64,000 nucleotides of DNA from Paenibacillus campinasensis. GTDB lineage: Bacteria; Bacillota; Bacilli; Paenibacillales; Paenibacillaceae. This document shows, piece by piece, positions 44,554-52,900 of this stretch (its first letter is position 1; each line of letters starts with the position of its first letter). The stretch spans positions 62,001 to 126,000 of the forward strand of contig NZ_NPBY01000046.1 in assembly GCF_002272015.1 (NCBI RefSeq), given 5' to 3'. A program made the translations under genes and the position numbers. Under the pieces are notes generated by a model. It was given only the letters and a program-made list of their open reading frames with translations, ran no database searches and had not been told where the DNA came from.

Positions 44554-44766
44554 GGTGTGATCACTCCTCGCTTCGAATGTTAGGTCTGTAATGAATGAGA
44601 CGATCAAACAGCTGCGAGCATGTTGCCTGTACTATGGTATAAACCAGAATCCAGAACAATCTATCGGTTTCAACTGTATTTCTTCGATATTTCTATACCG
44701 GATGACCAGGATCGTCTATGAAAAAGAGGCGAGAGGCCGCCCCATCACGTTCTCCGCGAGGAACAA

Positions 44767-45717
44767 TCAGCTTAATCGCTTCCGTATGCAGGTTGCGACT
44801 TCTTCCGGCATCTTCCGGATCTGTACATCATCACCCAAAAACAACAGCCAGTTGGTGATCTCGGTCAATGCTTCGGAATCATCGACATGAATGTACGCGC
44901 TCAAGCTAGCCGAGGTCTGATATGGATTCGTATACGAAATTGAAAACTTGAAAGGGTGGTATTTTTTGAACTGGGCAATCGCTTTAGGCCCAAGATCCAG
45001 AACCAGGTTGCTCGTTTCTGCCTGCCGGCTTAATTGCTCCGCTATCTTTTTCTTGCTTTTTCTCCTTCTGCCCTGGTACGGTGTGACCTCCGTGAGATAA
45101 TCGACAGGAAGAATCCGCTGCTGTTCTTCCTCCAGGTCAAAGGCTTCGATGAGCCAGACGCTCTTCTCACGATATAAGTGCAGCACATAGATCGGGTAGG
45201 ACCTGATTTCGCTCTCGACTTCAACCGATACGAAGAGATGCCTGTCTGTCAAAAGCATTTTGATGAGGTTCTCCAGCATGGGATGGGGCAGATCCGACAG
45301 GTCGAGCAAGTCGGGATGATGTGGATTGGTTCCTTCAAACATCAGGATCTGATTTAATAGAACCAGGTCGTCCTGCTGGTTTTGCGAAATCAGTCCGAGT
45401 AATTTCTCAGCCAAAGAATGACGGCTCTTTAAATAAGGAAGCTGCAGGTTTCTTGTAGCCATGAAGGCGATAAACAGCGCCTTGATCTCATTGTCGGTGA
45501 AACGGACGGTCGGGAGGACCGAGTTGTTCATGACAAAATAGCCGCCATCCCTCCCAACTTCCGCGACTAGCGGCATGCCCATTGCTTCAATTTCTCGGAT
45601 GTCCCGGATTGCGGTGGAGCGCGAAATGTTGAATTCCCGCATGATTTCGGAAACCGTAAAACGGGCACGGTTATTGATATAGCGCATGATGGTGTTAATG
45701 CGTTCAACTTTTTTCAT
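44767..45717 (-). CDS. WYL-domain transcriptional regulator (YafY type)
   Basis: 316 aa, start at 45717. An N-terminal HTH_11 winged helix (MKKVERINTIMRYINNRARF, FNISRSTAIRDIREIEAMG, VGRDGGYFV) is followed by a WYL domain (about 135-220; YPIYVLHLYREKSVWLIEAF carries the equivalent of the WYL core) and a C-terminal WCX part. These proteins act as transcription switches for a bound ligand. It is divergent from the GyrI-like gene at 45827, which it probably regulates. Confidence 0.9.
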   Translation of the reverse strand: MKKVERINTIMRYINNRARFTVSEIMREFNISRSTAIRDIREIEAMGMPLVAEVGRDGGYFVMNNSVLPTVRFTDNEIKALFIAFMATRNLQLPYLKSRHSLAEKLLGLISQNQQDDLVLLNQILMFEGTNPHHPDLLDLSDLPHPMLENLIKMLLTDRHLFVSVEVESEIRSYPIYVLHLYREKSVWLIEAFDLEEEQQRILPVDYLTEVTPYQGRRRKSKKKIAEQLSRQAETSNLVLDLGPKAIAQFKKYHPFKFSISYTNPYQTSASLSAYIHVDDSEALTEITNWLLFLGDDVQIRKMPEEVATCIRKRLS

Positions 45718-45826
45718 GAGAGGCTCCTAAACAGTATCATTTTCTGACATGATTTAACGGTATTATAAACCTATCAGATGCACAGACCAAGCATTTGATC
45801 AATAAACGAAGAGAGAAGGGTTCATA

Positions 45827-46306
45827 ATGGCTACTTATACAATCGAGGAAAAAGACAGCTTTATCGTACTGGGCATCGGAACGGAGCTGAAAAGCGATTA
45901 CACTGATTATGCCGGCATTAATAAGGAGAAGTCCGACTTCTGGCAAACGATTAAGGAGGATGGAAGGCTGGATAAGCTCAAGAGTGTCGCTGCCAACGAC
46001 TACATTTTTGCCGTGAACGAGGCCGTCAATCACAAGATGATGTATTATGCCGGTGTCATGACTGATGCATCCTTGCCGGAAGCGACCCGGGTGATTCAAT
46101 TCCCTAAGGGAGAATATCTGATCGTTAAAGGGGAAGCTCAGACAGGGGAAGAACTTAGCAACAAGCTTACAGGCATTGCCTTTGGACAGGCGCTGCCGGA
46201 AGCGCAGCATATCGCCTATGTTGGCGGACCTAACGCAGCGGTGGAGATGGGGCAGCACAACGGGGTGTTCTACGGGGAAATGTGGATTCCTGTTGTGAGA
46301 AAATAA
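45827..46306 (+). CDS. GyrI-like small-molecule-binding domain protein
   Basis: 159 aa, ATG at 45827 with GAGAAGGG upstream. The sequence starts TYTIEEKDSFIVLGIGTELK, has MMYYAGVMTDASLPEATRVI and ends GVFYGEMWIPVVRK; the closing (D/E)-x-W-(V/I)-P and the spacing are typical of stand-alone GyrI-like/AraC effector-binding domains. Such proteins bind hydrophobic cations or other ligands. It is the first of three closely spaced genes and is divergent from a WYL regulator, a frequent arrangement. Confidence 0.85.
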   Translation: MATYTIEEKDSFIVLGIGTELKSDYTDYAGINKEKSDFWQTIKEDGRLDKLKSVAANDYIFAVNEAVNHKMMYYAGVMTDASLPEATRVIQFPKGEYLIVKGEAQTGEELSNKLTGIAFGQALPEAQHIAYVGGPNAAVEMGQHNGVFYGEMWIPVVRK

Positions 46307-46338
46307 AAAAAGTAAGCCACGGTATAGGAGGAATGAGG

Positions 46339-46815
46339 ATGGCTTATACGGTTGATTTTAAAAGCGTGTCTACGGTTGGTTTGGAATCATCCCCGGCAGC
46401 CGAGGCGCTTGCCGGTTTACGCGCAAACGAAGCCCGTTATTTCATGAATAAGTATAAGCATGAATTTACCGTTGTGCCTGCCAGCGAAAGCAAGGAAACC
46501 CTGACGTATGTAAACCGGATTTTACAGGAAGAGCGGGGGATTGTGTTCTCGGCTGCTCCTCTGGAAACCTCATGTTTTCAGGTGGACAATATCAAATTTG
46601 CGTATGTCTTCTATGAGGATGGTCTTGCGCTTAATGTGATGTATACGGTGGATGATCCTAAGAAACGCGCGGTTGGCTTTAAGCTATCCGAAGGGATGGA
46701 GGTACCGCAGGAGCTGGAAGGGAAGTTTAAGTTTGCAAGGCAGAAATCGAAATTAGCCGGAACCATCCGGGGCTCGTTTTTTGTCATAAAGGGAGCATAT
46801 GAAAGCGAAAATTAA
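46339..46815 (+). CDS. Unrecognised 158-aa protein beside the GyrI-like gene
   Basis: 158 aa from the ATG at 46339, 6 bases after AGGAGG. No signal peptide or membrane helix. The sequence (LAGLRANEARYFMNKYKHEF, VDNIKFAYVFYEDGLALNVM) looks like a small soluble alpha/beta protein, and I do not recognise its family. It lies 32 bases after the GyrI-like gene and 12 bases before the next, so the three are likely one operon under the WYL regulator. Confidence 0.65.
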   Translation: MAYTVDFKSVSTVGLESSPAAEALAGLRANEARYFMNKYKHEFTVVPASESKETLTYVNRILQEERGIVFSAAPLETSCFQVDNIKFAYVFYEDGLALNVMYTVDDPKKRAVGFKLSEGMEVPQELEGKFKFARQKSKLAGTIRGSFFVIKGAYESEN

Positions 46816-46827
46816 AGGGGAACCTTC

Positions 46828-47037
46828 ATGAAGCTAGCATTCTATGTATCTCAAGGTTTTGGTCTTATGCTTATCGGCATGGGCGGATATCACCTGTTCA
46901 AGGCGAGGCAAATCAAAGGCATGGGGGCGCTGGGTGCCGGATTTCTAGGAGCAGCTGAATTTGGCCTCGGCGCACTGCTCATCATCATCTCTGTAATCGT
47001 ATATTGGATCAGTAAACGGAGAAAAAATCGCACTTGA
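46828..47037 (+). CDS. Small two-helix membrane protein
   Basis: 69 aa, ATG at 46828 with AAAGGGG upstream. Two Gly-rich membrane helices (about 4-22 and 32-60) and a basic C-terminal tail (SKRRKNRT). No family recognised. Third gene of the probable operon beginning at 45827. Confidence 0.6.
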   Translation: MKLAFYVSQGFGLMLIGMGGYHLFKARQIKGMGALGAGFLGAAEFGLGALLIIISVIVYWISKRRKNRT

Positions 47038-47144
47038 CCCTTCGGCATTCATTCGCAACAATAAAGTGAAGGGTGAAGCGGTTGCCCTTACTTCAATGAA
47101 CTCATCCTTTCGAGCAGGTGGTTCCTTAAACGGAGGCGAAAGCC

Positions 47145-49739
47145 ATGAGAGTTACGACGGGCATTATGAAATACAAGCTGGAAATCCCGGTCCCCCGTAA
47201 ACACTGGATAAATCGATCGCAGCTTTACTCATCACTTGGAGGAGTGGCAACGCAGGGGATTACCTTGATTGTCGCTCCCGCCGGCAGTGGCAAAACGACG
47301 GCCATGACGCAAATCGTACACGGCAGCAAACAACGGATATCTTGGGTTTCGCTTGACGAGCATGATAACGATTTGCACCGATTTTGGCGATATCTCGTAC
47401 ATACGCTTCAACCACATCTGTCCGCAGGTGCCAGTGATCGGCTGCTGTCTATGCTTGCGGAATTTTCCGAGCATTCGGTTCGACCTTTTCTGGACCAATG
47501 CCTTAATGAGTTGTATGAGGTGGCTGGTCCGATTAGCGTGGCGCTGGATGACTATCATCTGATCACACGTAACGAGATTCATGACAGCCTTAATTATTGG
47601 CTGGACCATCTGCCCTCTAGGATACAGGTTGTCATCGCATCACGCACCGAGCCTCCGCTGAAGGGACTGCAGACGTGGCACATCAGTGGAAAAATGCAAA
47701 GAATTGGAGCGCATCAGCTGGCATTTACGCCCGATCATGCTGAAGAGCTGTGCGTATCCGTTCTGGGTCGAGCTCTGCCCAGGGAGTGGGTGATCTCCCT
47801 CGTTGAACGTACGGAGGGCTGGGCTGCTGGGCTGCAGCTGGTATTGATCACACTGCTGCAGCGGCCGAGCGAGCAATGGACAGAATGGATTCGTTCTCAG
47901 GATATGGGCAAATATATTGACAACTACTTATTTCGTGAGGTATGGAGCGGACTGGACGAATCAACCCGGATTTTTGTGCTCGAGACGTCGGTTCTTAAGC
48001 GGTTCAACGCCCCGCTATGTGAAGCCGTAACGGGGATCACCGATTCCGAAGAGAAAATAAGCGATTTGCAGAGCAGAGACCTGTTCCTGCTTCCTGCCGG
48101 TGGAGATTATTATCGTTACCACCATCTGGCTGGCGATTTCTACGAAGCAATGCTCAGAAACCAATCCCCCGAGCGGTGGAACATCTTGAAACGCAAGGCA
48201 TGCCATGCGTACGCACGCATCGGATGGTACGAGGAGGCGGTTGATCTTGCATTCGAGGCCGAGGCGTATGATCTTGCAACCGGGTTACTGGATCAACATC
48301 TTCACGAATTGGTTATGCGCGGCGAGTTCAGGCTCATTCAGGAATGGTTTGATCGTTTTCCGGAATCTTTCACGCTGCCAGGCAAGCTGCGACTGATCTG
48401 CGCTTTTGTCCGCACATTTACGGGCAAGTTTGACGATGCTCGCGATATGATGGCAGCAATGGAGGCGGAGCTGGACCACTCTTCCTCAAATGAAGAGCAG
48501 TTGGAAAATGTAAGCGGGCTGTTTTTTGTCAAAGCCAACCATGCGTTTCATTCCGGCCAGTTCCAGGATTGGTTTCGTTTTGCGGACTCCATCCAGCAAC
48601 GCCTGCCGCAAGATCCGGTATTTTTTGAATTCAATTATAATCACAATCAACCTTTCGTCAGATATACAACCTTTGGCCTGAAAGGGGCTTTGACTGATAC
48701 GACTTCAGCATTGGGGTGGCAAATCACATCGATTCTGGAACAGAATGGGTGGGGGGACTCGCTCATGTGTCAATATGTCCTGCAGGCGCTCGCGGAGGGC
48801 TACTATGAATGGAACGAACTGGATCAGTGTAAAGAACTGCTGGACCGTATAACGGCCGGAAGCCGTTACTTAAATATTGCGGGGCTGTTCGTCCCGGTAC
48901 GGCTGACGATGGCCAGACTAAGTCTTGTCAGAGGAGATCGTGCAGGGGCAAGAGCCACGATTGAACAGACCCTTGATCGATTGGAGGGAGCATCCAAGGG
49001 GGTATGGTGCCAACCGTTATGGACTGCTCTTGCGGATATGGATATCCAGGAGGGCGCTGTTGACCGCGCTGAGGCACGTATGAAGGACATGAATATTTCC
49101 CCTGATCAGCGGGTTCATCTTGGCTCAGTTCAAGAGACGCTCACGCTGGTCAGGCTGCTCATTGCCCAAAGGCGGATCGATGAATCCCGCAGCCTGCTGA
49201 CACGACTGTTGCTCCAGGCTGAAGAATCCGGCATGGTCAACATTGCCGTATCCATCATGGTTCTCCAAGCTTGCGCAGATGTGGCTCAAGGGAAGAAGCA
49301 GGATGCATTCGAGCGAATATATCACGCCCTTGCGCGTGTCCAGCCATTCCGCTATATTCGCACCTTCGCGGATGAAGGAGTATGGCTTCTGGAATTGTTG
49401 GAGGAGATGCTGGCTGCTTCTGCATTTGATGATCAACCAGAACTGAAAACCTATGCTCGTACGCTGGCGGCCGTCCTGGATGCGGAATCAGCAGCTGTGA
49501 ACTCGGGGCCTAACCCAACTGTAACCGGGCACTCCCTAACGCCCCAGGAAACCGAAGTTGTCAAGCTACTGCATTTAGGTTACACGAATCAAGACATCGC
49601 GGATGAGCTGGGATTAACACTCGGCACGGTTAAGGTATACTTAAACCGCATATATAGCAAGCTCGGCGTGCGCAGCCGAACCCAGGCTGTCCTCGCCACT
49701 ACGCCAGCGCCTCCAGTTTCATCAATTACCCAGAAATAA
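47145..49739 (+). CDS. MalT-type LuxR transcriptional activator (STAND ATPase)
   Basis: 864 aa, ATG at 47145 after GGAGGCG. The N-terminus (about 9-30) is the MalT-like lead IPVPRKHWINRSQLYSSLGG, followed by Walker A APAGSGKTTAM and the Walker B-like SVALDDYHLI, with VVIASRTEPPL as sensor segment. The middle has TPR-like helical repeats (about 360-760) which in this family bind the inducer. The C-terminus is a LuxR helix-turn-helix (LTPQETEVVKLLHLGYTNQD, then LGTVKVYLNRIYSKLGV). It is an ATP- and ligand-dependent activator; the target may be the SLH protein gene directly downstream. Confidence 0.92.
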   Translation: MRVTTGIMKYKLEIPVPRKHWINRSQLYSSLGGVATQGITLIVAPAGSGKTTAMTQIVHGSKQRISWVSLDEHDNDLHRFWRYLVHTLQPHLSAGASDRLLSMLAEFSEHSVRPFLDQCLNELYEVAGPISVALDDYHLITRNEIHDSLNYWLDHLPSRIQVVIASRTEPPLKGLQTWHISGKMQRIGAHQLAFTPDHAEELCVSVLGRALPREWVISLVERTEGWAAGLQLVLITLLQRPSEQWTEWIRSQDMGKYIDNYLFREVWSGLDESTRIFVLETSVLKRFNAPLCEAVTGITDSEEKISDLQSRDLFLLPAGGDYYRYHHLAGDFYEAMLRNQSPERWNILKRKACHAYARIGWYEEAVDLAFEAEAYDLATGLLDQHLHELVMRGEFRLIQEWFDRFPESFTLPGKLRLICAFVRTFTGKFDDARDMMAAMEAELDHSSSNEEQLENVSGLFFVKANHAFHSGQFQDWFRFADSIQQRLPQDPVFFEFNYNHNQPFVRYTTFGLKGALTDTTSALGWQITSILEQNGWGDSLMCQYVLQALAEGYYEWNELDQCKELLDRITAGSRYLNIAGLFVPVRLTMARLSLVRGDRAGARATIEQTLDRLEGASKGVWCQPLWTALADMDIQEGAVDRAEARMKDMNISPDQRVHLGSVQETLTLVRLLIAQRRIDESRSLLTRLLLQAEESGMVNIAVSIMVLQACADVAQGKKQDAFERIYHALARVQPFRYIRTFADEGVWLLELLEEMLAASAFDDQPELKTYARTLAAVLDAESAAVNSGPNPTVTGHSLTPQETEVVKLLHLGYTNQDIADELGLTLGTVKVYLNRIYSKLGVRSRTQAVLATTPAPPVSSITQK

Positions 49740-49769
49740 AATTCATAAATATTCTATACTCTATTATCT

Positions 49770-49814
49770 AAGCCACGGCACAGGGATGCCAAACTTCCCG
49801 GAGCTGTGGCTTTG
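49770..49814 (+). terminator. Terminator-like hairpin after the MalT-type gene
   Basis: AAGCCAC pairs with GTGGCTT, with additional weak pairing inside; it is followed by TTTGTCG only. Moderate support. Confidence 0.5.
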
Positions 49815-49842
49815 TCGTGTCATCGTTACATTACATCCGAAA

Positions 49843-49886
49843 GTTAACTTTAGTTAATTGTTGGCATGCTGCTTCTTTGATAGTAT
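49843..49886 (+). promoter_or_regulatory. Promoter and upstream activator-like motif of the SLH protein gene
   Basis: TTGTTG (49858-49863) and TAGTAT (49881-49886) are separated by 17 bases. Immediately upstream lies GTTAACTTTAGTTAA (49843-49857). Its reverse complement contains TTAACTAAAG, which is found again at 55046-55055 upstream of the 676-aa gene. Confidence 0.5.
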
Positions 49887-49973
49887 GTCGAATAGGATCG
49901 GAAGGTGTAAGTGTTGAAACGCCTTTCAATCTCATTATAAGCCATAGCAATTATGATGAAGGGGAGGTTTTAT

Positions 49974-52900
49974 TTGCGGTTTCTACGTAAATCACTCGCT
50001 GTCTTGCTTGCATTCTTGCTGGTAATGACGCATATCCCGATTCCGGGCGCGTTCGCAGCTTCCGGCTTTCCCACAGCAGTAAGAGACGTTGGGGCAGGAA
50101 ACGGCCACTCTATGTTTATCGATGGGGACGGGAACGTATGGGCATTAGGAAATAATGAATTTGGGCAATTGGGGAATGGAACAACCCGGAATTCGTCTCG
50201 TCCTGTGCAAGTCGCGAAATCAGATGGAGCTCCATTAACCGGCGCCAGACAGGTTGCCGGCGGTTTCAATTTCTCGGTTGCACTGCTTGATGACGGGACG
50301 GTATGGTCCTGGGGTCAAGGAAGCTATGGCAGACTCGGAAACGGCGCGACGGATAATAAAAGCGCAGCCGAACAAGTCACTCAGGCAGACGGTACGCCAT
50401 TGCATCAGGTGCAAAGCATTGCGACAGGCAAGGCGCATACACTTGCCCTCAAAGAAGACGGGACCGTATGGGGCTGGGGAGAGAATGCCGGAGGTGTGTT
50501 AACCGATAACTCGCTTAACGGAACCGTTCAGCGCGCGGTGCAGCTCAAAGCTTCCAGCGGTTCTTATCTCACCAATGTAAAAGCCGTAGCCGCTGGTGAA
50601 TATCACTCGATGGCTTTGAGGAATGACGGGACCGTATGGGCATGGGGAAACAACTTCTTTAATGGACTCGGTAATGGGTCAAGTACCGATTCGATCTATC
50701 CCGTGCAGGTGATCGATGTCACGAATCAACCCCTGACTGGCATCATCCAGATTGCTCATCACCGCCTTGGAGGCCTTGCTTTGAAAGCAGACGGGAGCGT
50801 ATGGAGCTGGGGCTATAATGAAAATTACAACTTAGGTGTTGGCACTGGCATGAGTACGAGCAGCAAGGCGGTGCAAGTGCTGCAAACCGGTTCGGTGCCG
50901 CTTACGGATGTCGCGCAGCTGGGCGGCGGTGATCGACTGAGCATGGTGATTAAGAAGGACGGTTCCGTCTGGTGGTGGGGGTTGCAGAACAACGGTTATT
51001 CTGTCGCCACGCGCTTCCTTGAAGATGGTGAACGGATTACAGGCGGAGACCTTCACAGCCTTATTGTCAAAAAGGACGGAACGCTCTGGGGCCATGGCTG
51101 GACCGTCAGCGGAGAACTGGGAATATCCTCAAGTTCTCTAAACAAGTATTACACTAACCCTGTACAGGTCTACCCGGCTACCTCACGAATGTACTCGAGC
51201 TCAAGCCTGCTTGATGCAGACGGCACCAGTAAAGCAAGAATCACAGTAACTCTCTATGATGGCAGCAACTTGTCCATCGGCAGGAGCGAGGGAACGGTTG
51301 AACTTCATACTTCCCTCGGCGAGATCGGGCCCGTAACCGATCATGGAGACGGAAGGTATAGCGCCGATCTAACATCATCGAACACAGCGGGCACTGCGGT
51401 CATTACAGGAACCTTAAACGGATATCCCATACCGGTTGCTTTAAATGTCATTATGGTACCGCTGCCGCCTTCCATCGACCATTCCACGGTGACGGCTAGT
51501 CCCTCTTCCATAACCGCAGATGGACGAAGCACAGCCACGATTACGGTACAACTGAAGGATGCCAGCGGCACCGTGGTTAACGATAGACGACACGCAGTCC
51601 AGCTCGCAACGACAGCAGGAGCGCTTGGGAACGTACAATACGACGGAAATGGTACGTACATGGCGACATTAACTTCACCAACGACAGTAGGCCTGGCTGA
51701 GATTACAGCTTCCGTAAACGGTGCTGCGATCCGTCAAACGGCGACGGTTCAATACGTGGCTGGGTCTGCTTCGGCAGACATGTCAAGGATCGAGACTGGC
51801 GCCGGCAATATTGTTGTTGGTATGGGAAGCACGATGGTTACCGTCCATTTGAAAGATGCCTATGGCAATCCGCTGGAGACGGGCGGCGATACGGTCCAGC
51901 TTTATGCTTCCAGCGGAACCTTAGGGGCTGTTAGGGATCACGGCAATGGAACCTATACCAGCATGCTTAATGCAAGCACGACGGCCGGGACGTCAACGGT
52001 TCGTGCTGAAGTGAATGGGATGCCTCTGAATGATTCCGCTCAGGTTGTATTCGTACCTGGCAGGGCCTCGAGCCAAACTTCAGAACTGACCGCAGAGCTG
52101 GGAGAAATCACAGCGGACGGCAGCGACTCAACAATCATCCACTTGCAGATGAAGGATGCGTTTCATAATCTTCTGGACTCCGGAGGGAGCTATGTCGTGC
52201 TGAACACAACGGCTGGGGTGCTCAGCCCGGTGCAGGATCATCAGGATGGTACATATACAGCTGTTCTGACTGCGGGTACCAAGGTTGGTATCGCAGAAAT
52301 AACCGGCAGTATGAATGGATTACCCCTCCTGAGCACTGTACAGGTTCAGCTGCTCCCGGGGCCTCCTGCAGCAAGTACGTCTACATTGTCGGTCGATCGT
52401 AGTATGGTATCTACGGATGACGGAATTGCAGAAGTGACGATACAGCTAAAGGATGCGTTCGGTAATGAATTGACAACCGATAGCGGAAGGATCCAGTTGG
52501 CCTCCACCCTCGGGACTCTTACCGAGCCTGTCTATACAGGTCATGGACGATATACGTCGCAGATTCGCTCGCGCCAAGCGGGCAAGGCTACCATTACTGC
52601 AACGATTAACGATACCAAGCTGGCTGCCGAAGCAGAGGTTGAATTCATTCCGGGTAAAGCTTCGCTCGCAGCTTCCACTATCGTTAGCGATCGGGAACGA
52701 TTAACTGCAAATGGCACGGAGACGGCACAGATTACACTGCAGCTAAAGGACGACTCAGGCAATCCAATTGTCGACGAACAAGCATTGCCTGCAGTTGAGC
52801 TTAACAGCTCTTTAGGCAGCCTATCTGCCCCGGTCTATGAAGGAGAGGGCCGATTTACCGCCCGATTAACGTCAACCCAGACAGGTCTGGCAACAGTTAC

